Origin: Syntrophaceae bacterium
Lineage (GTDB): Bacteria > Desulfobacterota > Syntrophia > Syntrophales > Smithellaceae
NCBI GenBank assembly: GCA_018056765.1
Contig: JAGPFA010000001.1
Span: 272,370-336,369 of the forward strand
Direction: 5' to 3'
DNA: 64,000 nucleotides
This document shows positions 27,771 through 36,628 of the stretch, one piece after another. The translations under genes and the position numbers were made by a program. The notes beneath the pieces are model-generated. The model ran no database searches and was not told the origin of the DNA. It saw only the letters and a program-made list of their open reading frames with translations. Position 1 is the stretch's first letter; every line of letters starts with the position of its first letter.

Positions 27771-29183
27771 TCAAATATTTTCTTGTGATAAGAGGTCCTT
27801 ATCCTCGTCCAGTGGTAAAAGCTCAAGTGAGGCAACATTCTTCGTTTCCGACGATATTTTCACTCTTTCACTCAAATGAAGATTCTCGATCCAGAGAACT
27901 GATTCGTCGTCGACCAGCAAAGCAATGCTCTCACGTTCGGAGCGCGAAATTTTACGGTCAATGAAAAGTTTTTTGATCTTCTGTGTTCCATTCATCCCCA
28001 TGGGCACAAAACGATCGCCTTTTCTGTGGTTACGCAATATTAAAGATCCTTTTATTTTATCGGCGTCAATGAACACTTTCCCTCTCAGGCCAAATTCCAC
28101 ATCCCGGGCAGGATGCCGTTTTACGGATAAAATCATCCGTCTTTCCTTAATAATCACTCGATCGGGAATTGTCACCCCATATTCGTAATTCCGATTGATT
28201 TCTTCCCTGCGGCGGTAAACTACGACCAGACCATACGTTTTTTGGGCAACGAGGCGATAGGGAAGAGAAATACTCTTTCCGGTGGTTCCTTCGGTAATCA
28301 GGTGCACAACCGCTTCAATATGGGCAAACGAAAATCCGCCGCCTTCCGGCGCCATGCCCTCCAGCAACGCTTTGACCAGACGGTAACCAATGGCTGGATG
28401 ATGTGTTTTGAAATAGTTGACCGGCACGCAGATACGGTCAGTCGTTTTTTCGATGAGGGGCAATGAGGCGATTTTTTCTATGTACAGATTAAAATATTCT
28501 TCTTCACGGCGGAAAACAGCCGCCATCCGCGAGAGGCTTTTTTCGATGGAGGGGTTATATTTCTCCTTTAAAAAAGGGATCAGTTCATGGCGCACGCGGT
28601 TGCGCAGAAAAACACTGCTTTCATTGGAGGAATCGTGGCGGTATCCCATCCCTTCTTTTATTAAATAATCGGTAATTTCCTGCCGTGATACTTCGATCAG
28701 CGGTCGAATATATTTATTTTCCCTCACCGGCAGGATACCTTTGAGGCCCGACGTCCCTCCACCACGCAAGATATTGAGCAATATTGTCTCTGCCTGGTCG
28801 CAAAGGTGGTGTCCCAGTGCTATTTTGCCCGCTGCGCACTCCGCGGCGACACGGTCGAGAAACGCATACCTCTGCCGCCGGAAATAATCCTCCGGAGAAA
28901 TCCCCCGGGGGACATGCACCCGGCTGATTTTTCCCGCTTTGAGCGACAAACCATAGTTTTTTGTCAGTTCCCGGCAGAACGCCTCGTCCGCATCCGCTTC
29001 CATTCCGCGCTGGCCGTGATGAAAATGAGCCGGGAAAATGGTCAGGTCAAGCACGTGGCTCAGACGATGCAGCACCGACAAAAGAGCACATGAATCAGCG
29101 CCGCCGGAAAGCGCGACGACAACACGTTCACCACGCTGCAGAAGCGCATACTTCCTTATCGTCTTTTGGATTTTTGCGATCAT
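27771..29183 (-). CDS. tilS: tRNA(Ile)-lysidine synthase
   Basis: A 470-residue enzyme that puts lysine on C34 of tRNA-Ile(CAU) so it reads AUA. The PP-loop motif SGGADS is near residue 26, and GHHLCDQAETILLNILRGGG is close to the family pattern. A central helical domain and the C-terminal TilS domain (ILRNHRKGDRFVPMG) complete a full-length protein. The start ATG 29183 shares a base with the stop of the HAD gene. Upstream of ftsH, as in many bacteria. Confidence 0.96.
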   Translation of the reverse strand: MIAKIQKTIRKYALLQRGERVVVALSGGADSCALLSVLHRLSHVLDLTIFPAHFHHGQRGMEADADEAFCRELTKNYGLSLKAGKISRVHVPRGISPEDYFRRQRYAFLDRVAAECAAGKIALGHHLCDQAETILLNILRGGGTSGLKGILPVRENKYIRPLIEVSRQEITDYLIKEGMGYRHDSSNESSVFLRNRVRHELIPFLKEKYNPSIEKSLSRMAAVFRREEEYFNLYIEKIASLPLIEKTTDRICVPVNYFKTHHPAIGYRLVKALLEGMAPEGGGFSFAHIEAVVHLITEGTTGKSISLPYRLVAQKTYGLVVVYRRREEINRNYEYGVTIPDRVIIKERRMILSVKRHPARDVEFGLRGKVFIDADKIKGSLILRNHRKGDRFVPMGMNGTQKIKKLFIDRKISRSERESIALLVDDESVLWIENLHLSERVKISSETKNVASLELLPLDEDKDLLSQENI

Positions 29184-29827
29184 TATTGGAACATCGTGTT
29201 AATTTCAATAAGATCTTCACAGTAAAAATCAGCGCCCATTCCAAGCAACTGCTGCCTGTCTCCCAATCCGTTCAGATAGCAGCAGGAAATTATCCCGGCG
29301 TTTTGGGCTGCGGCAATATCGTTTCTTCCATCGCCTATGAGTACTGCTTTTTGCGGCGATATACTGTATTTATCAAGGAAATATTCGACTGTGCGGGGGT
29401 CCGGTTTCAGGTATGGCGTCGAATCAGCGCCGATAATTTCCATGAAATAACGGTCAACACGTAAAGCACGGGCAATATCAACAGTGAAATGATGACGTTT
29501 GTTTGTCAAAATGACCTTCATTTTATGCCCGAAATACTTTAACACCGCCTCGATATTCGGGCATAGAACCGTTTGATCAGTCATGTGCTTTTCGTAGTGC
29601 GAACTGAAAACGGTCATCGCCTCTTTCATCTTGTCCCCGGCTTGCCCGTCCAGCGCTCTTTCGAGCAGTTTGACCACGCCATCTCCTACAAAACTGATTA
29701 TTTGTTCATGCGTCAAAGGCGCAAGTCTCATTGAAACCAGCGTGTGATTAACGGAATTTACAATATCAGCACCTGTGTCCGCGATTGTCCCGTCGAAATC
29801 GAAAATCATCAAATCAACTTTTCTCAT
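29183..29827 (-). CDS. HAD-superfamily phosphatase, phosphoglycolate phosphatase-like
   Basis: A 214-residue HAD hydrolase. Motif I is DFDGTIADTG, motif II is the Thr/Ser of VILTNKR, and motifs III/IV are Lys in YLKPDP and the IGDGRNDIAAA segment. The cap between them is the helical type found in phosphoglycolate and pyrophosphate phosphatases. The start is ATG 29827, ten bases after GGAGG; an ATG at 29836 is too close to that site. It probably removes 2-phosphoglycolate or a similar small phosphate ester. It is followed directly by tilS (one-base overlap). Confidence 0.85.
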   Translation of the reverse strand: MRKVDLMIFDFDGTIADTGADIVNSVNHTLVSMRLAPLTHEQIISFVGDGVVKLLERALDGQAGDKMKEAMTVFSSHYEKHMTDQTVLCPNIEAVLKYFGHKMKVILTNKRHHFTVDIARALRVDRYFMEIIGADSTPYLKPDPRTVEYFLDKYSISPQKAVLIGDGRNDIAAAQNAGIISCCYLNGLGDRQQLLGMGADFYCEDLIEINTMFQ

Positions 29828-30039
29828 GTTATTCATGCCTCCGGTTGTTGTATAACCGAGCGCCGGAGCAAAAACAAGCTTCATTAGCGGCCGGCACTTC
29901 CAAATATCGTTTGACCCCCGTTATATGGTATGTTAAATATTCAACAATTGCACGATGATGAACCGGCAGGGTCAGAGGCCCAACCGGTCCTTTGTCTGCT
30001 ATGCCCCTCTCGGCAGGGCTTTTAAGTAAGTGATGAGCT

Positions 30040-30942
30040 ATGGCAACAACTAAACACCCGCTGGCGTTTGCCATCATCGGTACCGGCATGGTCGGCACAG
30101 CCATCGGTGCTCTTCTGAAAAAAGCGGGACATAAAATCACCTCACTGGCTGATCCCTCTGCTGCACACCTCAAAAGAGCTTCCGCCTTCCTGGGGAAAAT
30201 CCCCTCCTTTCATGATCCCGCCCCAGCGGCAGAAAAAGCCTCTTGTCTGCTGATTACGACGCCGGACGATATCATCGGACGGGTTTGTGCATCTGTTGCC
30301 CACAGCGTGAACCTGCGCGGCAGGACAGTATTTCATATGAGCGGCGCAGGCGGTCTCGATCTTCTGGAACCTGCTGTGCGTGCCGGCGCCTCTGTCGGTT
30401 GTATTCATCCTCTGCAGAGTTTTTCCAGTATTGAAGGGGCGATCAAGACCATCCCCGGCAGCTATTTCGGAGTGACCGCCGGACGCGGAGCGAAAACTCT
30501 CGCCTCCTCGCTGGTGCGCGATCTGGGCGGCATCCCGATCCACATTTCGTCCAGGCAAAAGCCTCTTTATCATCTGGCGGCTTGCATGGCCTCCAATTAT
30601 CTCGTCACCCTGATGGGCCTTGTCGAATCTGTGTACCGTTCCATCGGCTTTTCACAAAAAGACGCACGACGTTCTTTTCTGCCGCTCGTTTACGGAAGTC
30701 TCAAAAATCTCGAAGCACAGGGTTGTACAAAAGCACTGACCGGACCCATCGCCCGCGGTGATGCAGGCACAATCCGCAAACATATGCAGGCGCTGGCCGA
30801 CAATAGAGCAGAACTGACTCCGGTGTATGCGCAGCTGGGGCATGTCACAATAGATCTTGCCGTAAAAAAAGGAACTTTGACGCCGGATCAGGCAAAAATA
30901 ATTTCGGGGCTTTTGAAAGGAGTCAAAAATGAGCGCTCATAA
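30040..30942 (+). CDS. Rossmann-fold / DUF2520 protein, candidate ketopantoate reductase
   Basis: A 300-residue predicted NAD(P)-binding protein. The N-terminal Rossmann part opens with AFAIIGTGMVGTAIG, and the C-terminal helical part matches the DUF2520 style (LVTLMGLVESVYRSIGF, FLPLVYGSLKNLE, LTGPIARGDAGT). This resembles the layout of 6-phosphogluconate/ketopantoate reductase-like dehydrogenases. Its stop overlaps the start of panB by 14 bases, so the two are surely co-translated. Since PanB makes ketopantoate and the next step is its reduction, a role as an alternative ketopantoate reductase is a reasonable guess. No direct evidence of substrate can be read. Confidence 0.85.
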   Translation: MATTKHPLAFAIIGTGMVGTAIGALLKKAGHKITSLADPSAAHLKRASAFLGKIPSFHDPAPAAEKASCLLITTPDDIIGRVCASVAHSVNLRGRTVFHMSGAGGLDLLEPAVRAGASVGCIHPLQSFSSIEGAIKTIPGSYFGVTAGRGAKTLASSLVRDLGGIPIHISSRQKPLYHLAACMASNYLVTLMGLVESVYRSIGFSQKDARRSFLPLVYGSLKNLEAQGCTKALTGPIARGDAGTIRKHMQALADNRAELTPVYAQLGHVTIDLAVKKGTLTPDQAKIISGLLKGVKNERS

Positions 30943-31747
30943 TAAAATCACCCGCAGGACAATTATTGATATCAGAAGCATGAAAAAGGCCCAAGAGAAA
31001 ATATCCATGCTCACCGCCTATGATTATCCCATGGCCTGCATTCTCGATGAATGTGATATCGACATTATCCTTGTAGGCGATTCTCTGGGAAATGTTGTTC
31101 TGGGCTACGAATCTACGCTGCCCGTCACAATGGATGATATGGTACGCCATACTCAGGCCGTCACACGCGGCGTACAAAAGGCCCTGGTTGTGGCGGATAT
31201 GCCTTTCATGTCCTATCAGGTCTCGGCCAAGGAAGCACTTGCCAACGCCGGTCGCCTGCTTAAAGAAGGTAACGCTCAGGCGGTCAAACTCGAAGGCGGG
31301 CGTGAACATGCTGACATCGTCTATAAAATGACCTATGCCGGTATTCCCGTCATGGCACATCTCGGACTGACACCACAATCTGTGAACCAGCTTGGTGGTT
31401 ACAAGGTCCAGGGAAAAAACGAAGACGCGGCCAAAAACATCATACGCGACGCTAAAATTCTGGAGGAAGCGGGCGCTTTCTCGCTCGTTCTTGAGTGCGT
31501 GCCCCAAACACTGGCCAAAGAGATAAGTGCCTCTTTGACCATTCCGACCATCGGCATCGGCGCAGGGAACGACTGCGACGGCCAGGTGCTGGTGATTAAC
31601 GACATGCTGGGTATCACCGACCGGGCAGTGCCGAAGTTTGTCAAACAGTACGCCCTCATGAAAAATGAAATCAAAAATGCGGTAAAGAGCTATATCAGTG
31701 AAGTAAAAACGGGCGCGTTTCCGGATGAGAGGCACAGCTACAAGTAG
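30929..31747 (+). CDS. panB: 3-methyl-2-oxobutanoate hydroxymethyltransferase (ketopantoate synthase)
   Basis: A 272-residue enzyme that adds a one-carbon unit from methylene-tetrahydrofolate to 2-oxoisovalerate, the first step to pantothenate and CoA. Conserved blocks are present: MLTAYDYPMA, VGDSLGNVVLGY, VKLEGG, AHLGLTPQSV and IGIGAG. The start ATG 30929 lies within the DUF2520 gene, and AAAGGAG precedes it. It ends one base from the convergent MBL gene, with no terminator in the gap. PanC and PanD are not in the window. Confidence 0.97.
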   Translation: MSAHNKITRRTIIDIRSMKKAQEKISMLTAYDYPMACILDECDIDIILVGDSLGNVVLGYESTLPVTMDDMVRHTQAVTRGVQKALVVADMPFMSYQVSAKEALANAGRLLKEGNAQAVKLEGGREHADIVYKMTYAGIPVMAHLGLTPQSVNQLGGYKVQGKNEDAAKNIIRDAKILEEAGAFSLVLECVPQTLAKEISASLTIPTIGIGAGNDCDGQVLVINDMLGITDRAVPKFVKQYALMKNEIKNAVKSYISEVKTGAFPDERHSYK

Positions 31748-31748
31748 C

Positions 31749-32651
31749 TCACAGTGGCATATTTCCGGAAAACTGCCTAAGCATATTAATATACGTACCG
31801 ACCAGAATTTCCGGATGGATAAAATAGTCTGGTCTGAGTTGAAAATGCTCATCAACCAGCCTTTGGGCAATCCGGTTGATATCCCCTCCATCTTTGAGCG
31901 CATCGATAAGACTGCGCCTCATCAATTCGGCGGCCTTCTTACTCTCGTCAATGTAGTATGACACCTCTTTTTTTATGATATAACCGTAATGGTCGGTACA
32001 AATAAGAGAAACATCCAGTCTGCCGAGTTTGTCCAGGCTTTCCTCGTATTTTTCAAAACTGGACCCCGCCGCAATGACATATTCATTGCGATAGGGGATA
32101 GCCACGGCATCGGAGGGAAATAAGGCTTTCTTTTCGGGAATATAGACGGAAATTGAGCAGGATGAATGACCGGGTGTTTCATGTATCTCCACTGCCAGCC
32201 CCCCGGGATCAATGATGCTTCCCTGACTGACAATTTCTCCGCCAAGATCATCTCTCCACTGCCAGTCGAAATCTTCGAGAACTTCCGTAGCGCCTTTGAC
32301 TCTTTGGCACACCTTCAACATGAATTCGTTGATCACCCCGGCGGCCCGGGGCCGGGCCAGGAGCTCCCAGGCGCGCGCCGAAGCCCAAAGAGTTATGGAA
32401 GGATATTTTCTTTTTAAATACGGAGCCAGCCCAACATGGTCAAAGTGGCTGTGCAGCAGGATCAGGTGTTTGATTTTATCTGCATTGATCCCCCAGGTGT
32501 GAATTTGCTCAAGGTACTCAGGCAAGGCATGGCTCATACCTGCATTGATGAGAACAGAAGAGTTAACTCCCTCCACCAGATACACACATGATTCCGGCGT
32601 GCCCAGCATCCAGAATCCTTCCCCGATTTTTCCCGGCCGTGTGATCCTCAT
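31749..32651 (-). CDS. MBL-fold metallo-hydrolase
   Basis: A 300-residue metallo-beta-lactamase-fold protein. The metal motif HxHxDH reads HSHFDH near residue 67, and a later GHSSCS and a C-terminal His (CTDHYG) complete the site. The C-terminal third is helical and may cap the active site. Substrate unknown; families of this size include thioesterases, lactonases and hydroxyacylglutathione hydrolases. The start ATG 32651 overlaps the stop of the SurA-like gene (ATGA). Confidence 0.85.
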   Translation of the reverse strand: MRITRPGKIGEGFWMLGTPESCVYLVEGVNSSVLINAGMSHALPEYLEQIHTWGINADKIKHLILLHSHFDHVGLAPYLKRKYPSITLWASARAWELLARPRAAGVINEFMLKVCQRVKGATEVLEDFDWQWRDDLGGEIVSQGSIIDPGGLAVEIHETPGHSSCSISVYIPEKKALFPSDAVAIPYRNEYVIAAGSSFEKYEESLDKLGRLDVSLICTDHYGYIIKKEVSYYIDESKKAAELMRRSLIDALKDGGDINRIAQRLVDEHFQLRPDYFIHPEILVGTYINMLRQFSGNMPL

Positions 32652-33724
32652 CAGTTTTTGTAATAAATAATTTCGGTTTTTTTGCGCAGATCTTCGAGAA
32701 GCTTCATGAAAATTTCCGCTTCCTTCTGTTGCTCAAGATGCAGCGCGATGCTGTCTTTTACCTCGGCCAAAGGTACGGTGAAAGACGGTGTTCGTCCGAG
32801 TACTTCAATTATATGATAGCCGAACTCGGTGGTTACAACGGGACCTACAACGTTGATCTCCTGGCTGAAAGCCGCGTCTTCAAATGGTTTTACGGTTTGG
32901 TCTCTTTTTATTTCGCCCAGATCCCCGCCGTTTTCTTTGCTGGGGCATTCTGAATTCTGGGCGGCGACTTCTGCAAAATCCGCTCCGTCCATAATTTGTT
33001 TTCGCAGTTTTTCTATCTTTTCTTTTTTCATGGCTTTGGTTTCGTCATCGTCTTTCGGATTCAACGTCAAGAGAATATGGCGTACATGTGCCGTTTCGTC
33101 CGTTTTAAACTTGTCTTCGTTTTCCAGATAAAATTTCTTGATTTCCTTTTCCGAAGGAACCGCCCTTCCGCCTGTTTCCTTTTGTACCAGCTTTTTTATT
33201 TTGATTCCCAGAATAATGTCGTCGCGTGTGACTCCGTTCTCCCTGAGAAAATCCGTCAGTTCTTTATCCGGAGGAAGATGGTCTTTTATTTCCTCATAAA
33301 ACATCTCGATATCTTTTTTTGAAACGGTGATCTTTTTCCTGTCAGCTTCATTTTGTAGAATTGTTTTCACCACAAAATCATCAACAAGTTGACTTCTGAC
33401 TCCCTTTTCCAACTCTTTCATCTTCTCGGCCGGTACCACATTTCGATATGGATTCATTTTATTTTTTACTCTGACAGCCAGGTCGGACTTTGTAAGGACA
33501 GAGCCGTCCACACTCACGACCACATCCTTTGTTATCTCCTGAATCTGAGATATCTCTTCTTCCACAGCAACCTGCTGATCTTCGGTCACTTTTTCTTCCA
33601 GCCCCGGCTCAACAACATTGGCGCCATTGATGCCTGCTTCTTCCTTTTTACCGCACCCCATAGTTGCGGCAATCAGGAGGGCGGCAAAAACACACAGAAT
33701 GCTTTGAGAGATATTTACTTTCAT
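32651..33724 (-). CDS. Peptidyl-prolyl isomerase lipoprotein (SurA/PpiC-type)
   Basis: A 357-residue exported chaperone. The signal ends at a weak lipobox (ATMGC, Cys near 24). A SurA-N-like helical domain (about 70-200; AVRVKNKMNPYRN, DFVVKTIL) precedes a parvulin domain (about 210-320; VRHILLTLNP, FAEVAAQNSECPSKENGG, TEFGYHIIEV). It should help fold outer-membrane proteins in the periplasm. The same type is often named SurA or PrsA. It starts a unit with the MBL gene. Confidence 0.88.
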   Translation of the reverse strand: MKVNISQSILCVFAALLIAATMGCGKKEEAGINGANVVEPGLEEKVTEDQQVAVEEEISQIQEITKDVVVSVDGSVLTKSDLAVRVKNKMNPYRNVVPAEKMKELEKGVRSQLVDDFVVKTILQNEADRKKITVSKKDIEMFYEEIKDHLPPDKELTDFLRENGVTRDDIILGIKIKKLVQKETGGRAVPSEKEIKKFYLENEDKFKTDETAHVRHILLTLNPKDDDETKAMKKEKIEKLRKQIMDGADFAEVAAQNSECPSKENGGDLGEIKRDQTVKPFEDAAFSQEINVVGPVVTTEFGYHIIEVLGRTPSFTVPLAEVKDSIALHLEQQKEAEIFMKLLEDLRKKTEIIYYKN

Positions 33725-33863
33725 TTGGCTCCTCCCACGACTTCATGATTGGCAAAACGCCCCTACGCTATAGTCAAAGACCCGGAGGCAAGTCAAGCTG
33801 ATAATCTTCTGACCAATTTCAACCTTGGACTATGAGCTGCGAGCGGATAGCTATCCTCTCTGT

Positions 33864-35216
33864 TCATGTGACAAGGCGCAGGTACGTCAAGGCTGCAAGC
33901 GGGTCGCCATAATCCGGATTTACGCCGTTTGATGGTTCGCCTGGTAATTGTGCTCCGGCTGACTCAAACAACCCTTTGAGGGCCTGACGGTAGCCTGTGC
34001 GCGGGAAGGCCTCCCTGGACAGGAAGTTAATCAATTTCAGGGTTTCAAACCCGTCAAACCATTGATGAAAATTTTTCAACAAAGCAGCACTGCTGCCGGC
34101 GTTGTTTATAATTTTTGTCCACAGAGGTTCAAAGCCCCGTTTGGCAAGAAAAACTGCCAGTAAGGGGGATATTTTTCGTGCCCTGGCAAGAAGCCTTTCA
34201 GGTGAAGAGCCTGACGCCTCCGCGACAAGCTCAAGCCATTTCCTCAGGATTTCAAACACACGGGGATCATAAAACATCATCGCGTCTCTTTCCAGCGAGA
34301 CCATTTTACCGACGGTTGCGCCTGTGCCGAAAGGGACTCTTTCAGAAACACGTGCCGAAGGATACACCTTGGTCCCGGTTATTTGTCTTACCGGACCGGC
34401 TTTGGCCAGTTTGTTCAAAAAATAGAAATCTTCTCCCGCCGACCGCCGGTTCATGCCGCGTACGGCCAGATAAGCTTCTTCGGTGGTGGCCATTGTAGAG
34501 CCGATACTGTGGAATGCGTAAGGTGAACGTGCATATTTAAGGCCAGCCACCCAATAGCGGAGATAAATCTCGTATATTATAATAGCATCTTGCAAAGCAG
34601 GCCGGGCGGCCGCTTGATGTTCATAGGCGATCACCCCGGCATGAGCCCTGCGCGAACTGAATGCATCGAGCAGCGTGCTGAGGTAATTAGGTTCCACCAA
34701 AGTATCCGCATCGAGGTTCATAAGCAGCCTGGGCGGGTCATCATCCCCCCCGGCACGAGGCAGTCTGAGAGCTGCGTCCATGCCTATTTTACGTGCCATA
34801 CCGACCCCTCCTGCACGCCCGGGTATCTCTCTGCCGGGAGATGAGGCATCAATGACGGCAAGCCGCAGGCGGCTGGCCGAAATTATTTCCATTTTCCGTC
34901 CCCACTCCCCCGCCGTGGCAGGAATCTCTTTTCTCAAAAGCGCTCGCAACAAGCTGAGAGTTTCGGTATTGTCGGCGCGGTGGGAGACATGCGCATCCGC
35001 TTTATTGTTGACCACGCAAATAACGAGCGTCACATCCAGAACCGCAGGGTCGTTGGCGGCCAGAGAAGTCAGTGTGCCGAAAATATTTTCTTTTTCCGCC
35101 AAAGCCGGAATGATGACGACCTGCGCTATGTTCTTAGGGGACTCTGCCTCAAGCTTCCACGGATGGCCTGCCGCGTATCTGGCGAGATAGTCTTTAAGGA
35201 GAGAGGCTTTTTTCAT
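33864..35216 (-). CDS. Glycosyltransferase family 2-like protein
   Basis: A 450-residue cytoplasmic protein with a GT-A-like N-terminal half. VVIIPALAEKENIFGTL is the nucleotide-sugar entry strand. NLDADTLVEPNYL carries the DxD-type metal motif, and RSAGEDFYFLNKLAK looks like the catalytic-base helix. No membrane helices are seen in the rest. The acceptor is unknown. Its start overlaps the miaA stop by 4 bases (ATGA), an odd partner for a tRNA gene, and the SurA-like gene follows after 139 bases. Confidence 0.82.
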   Translation of the reverse strand: MKKASLLKDYLARYAAGHPWKLEAESPKNIAQVVIIPALAEKENIFGTLTSLAANDPAVLDVTLVICVVNNKADAHVSHRADNTETLSLLRALLRKEIPATAGEWGRKMEIISASRLRLAVIDASSPGREIPGRAGGVGMARKIGMDAALRLPRAGGDDDPPRLLMNLDADTLVEPNYLSTLLDAFSSRRAHAGVIAYEHQAAARPALQDAIIIYEIYLRYWVAGLKYARSPYAFHSIGSTMATTEEAYLAVRGMNRRSAGEDFYFLNKLAKAGPVRQITGTKVYPSARVSERVPFGTGATVGKMVSLERDAMMFYDPRVFEILRKWLELVAEASGSSPERLLARARKISPLLAVFLAKRGFEPLWTKIINNAGSSAALLKNFHQWFDGFETLKLINFLSREAFPRTGYRQALKGLFESAGAQLPGEPSNGVNPDYGDPLAALTYLRLVT

Positions 35217-36124
35217 TGCAACATCTTAGTTACACAAGTTTCAAGCTCGTTATAGTCGTGTGCATCCAGCCAATGTATTTGAATTCCCTTTTTCTCCATG
35301 CGCCGAAACCAGGTCATCTGCCTTTTGGCAAACTGGCCGATCGCAATTTCAAGCCTGGCGATCATTTCTTCCCGGGTCATCTGATTTTGCAGATAGCGGG
35401 CTACATAACGGTATTCCAGACCGAAACTGTCGAGTCTTTCCCAGGAAAGCCCTCCGGCGTGCAGTTGAGCGACCTCCTGAACAAGTCCTGCCGCAAGCCT
35501 TTGTTTAAGCCTGTCTTTAATTCTTTCCCTGAGCTCGGGTCTTGGACAGCAAAGTCCGAAAACACATGCATTGATCCGGGGACGGGCTGTACCTGCCATC
35601 GTTGGGCTTTTTCTGGCCTTTTCTATTTCTATTTTTCTGATCAGTCTTTCACGATCTTCCAGATCGGTTTTGTTGTGCAGATGAGGCTTCAGGGAAAGAA
35701 GCATGTCCCGCAGTTCATCCATCGATTTATCCGCCAGTCTCTGTCTTAATTCCTCATGGCGCCCGGCGGCGGGCATTTCGTAGGCGGCAAGGACTGCTTC
35801 CAGATAAAGGCCTGTGCCTCCCACAACAACCGGCAGGACACCTTTTACCTGCAATGTCCTGAACACATCATAAAATCTTTTCTGATATTCAAAAACATTA
35901 AACTCCTCTTCAGGATCGATGATATCTATTAAATGGCAGGGAATGATCGTGTCTGCCAGCCGGTATTCTGACAGGTCTTTGCCTGTTCCCAGATCCATTC
36001 CACGGTAGACCTGCCGGGAATCGGCTGAAATGATTTCTCCGTGGAAATGCTGAGCCAGTTTCACACCCATCCTCGTTTTTCCGGTAGCGGTTGGCCCCAT
36101 TATGACGACCATATTTTTTTTCAT
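35213..36124 (-). CDS. miaA: tRNA dimethylallyltransferase
   Basis: A 303-residue enzyme that isoprenylates A37 in UNN-decoding tRNAs. P-loop is GPTATGKT, followed by the typical ISADSRQVYRGMDLGTGK, and VVVGGTGLYLEAVL and LDSFGLEYRYVA are also present. I use ATG 36124, which fits the family's start; further in-frame starts at 36148 and upstream run into the cspA terminator. The gene lies 25 bases after that terminator, so it probably uses its own promoter or terminator read-through. Confidence 0.96.
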   Translation of the reverse strand: MKKNMVVIMGPTATGKTRMGVKLAQHFHGEIISADSRQVYRGMDLGTGKDLSEYRLADTIIPCHLIDIIDPEEEFNVFEYQKRFYDVFRTLQVKGVLPVVVGGTGLYLEAVLAAYEMPAAGRHEELRQRLADKSMDELRDMLLSLKPHLHNKTDLEDRERLIRKIEIEKARKSPTMAGTARPRINACVFGLCCPRPELRERIKDRLKQRLAAGLVQEVAQLHAGGLSWERLDSFGLEYRYVARYLQNQMTREEMIARLEIAIGQFAKRQMTWFRRMEKKGIQIHWLDAHDYNELETCVTKMLQ

Positions 36125-36149
36125 CTTCAAACCAGGACGAATAAACATC

Positions 36150-36180
36150 AAAAAAAATGCCCCGTGCGAACACCGGGGCA
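36150..36180 (-). terminator. Intrinsic terminator of cspA
   Basis: TGCCCCG at 36158-36164 pairs with CGGGGCA at 36174-36180, and on the minus strand a T8 run follows (36157-36150). It lies after the cspA stop and before miaA. Confidence 0.92.
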
Positions 36181-36206
36181 CCTTCTTAAGTTAGCAAGCT
36201 GGTTTA

Positions 36207-36407
36207 TTACAGTGGAGTGACGCTCACAGCGCTGGGGCCTTTGCTACCCTGTTCAATATCGAAGCGAATTCTCTGGCCCTCATAGAGTGTTTTAAAACCT
36301 GTGCCGGTAATGGCACTATAGTGCACAAAAACATCTCCACCCTCATCGCTTTCAATAAACCCAAACCCTTTCTTCTCGTTAAACCATTTCACCTTTCCTT
36401 CTGCCAA
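36207..36407 (-). CDS. Cold-shock protein (CspA family)
   Basis: A 66-residue single cold-shock domain. RNP1 reads KGFGFI and RNP2 reads VFVHY, so it should bind single-stranded RNA and DNA as an RNA chaperone. The start is TTG 36407, about ten bases after AAAGGGGGA. It has its own terminator and a leader of about 200 bases with hairpins, which may carry cold-responsive control. Confidence 0.95.
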   Translation of the reverse strand: MAEGKVKWFNEKKGFGFIESDEGGDVFVHYSAITGTGFKTLYEGQRIRFDIEQGSKGPSAVSVTPL

Positions 36408-36465
36408 TGCTAAAAATCCCCCTTTCTAAATTTGTTTCCCTGCGGTTGATTCCGCCTGGAAACTA

Positions 36466-36514
36466 AAAAAACCGCTTGCACCCTCCCATGCGAAAGAGTC
36501 CTTAGCGGTTTTTT
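36466..36514 (-). terminator. Hairpin between hydrolase gene and cspA (terminator or cspA leader)
   Basis: AAAAAACCGCT at 36466-36476 pairs perfectly with AGCGGTTTTTT at 36504-36514, with a 27-base loop. The minus strand reads T's on its 3' side, so it can end the pepA-opp-hydrolase transcript. It could also be part of the cspA 5' leader. A second small GCGG/CCGC hairpin sits at 36442-36455. Confidence 0.65.
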
Positions 36515-36628
36515 AAAACTTTACAAAAAAACTGCGCACTAAAAAAATCCCAACAATCCAATTGATGAATCTGCCGCCAGTCGTTCCATCGACACGTTAA
36601 AAAAACCTTAGCACCAATTTTATTAAAA

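Noticed and set aside
30923-31903. A 326-codon minus-strand open frame opposite panB
   Set aside because: It is a shadow of panB, which has all family motifs; it also runs into the MBL gene's 3' end.
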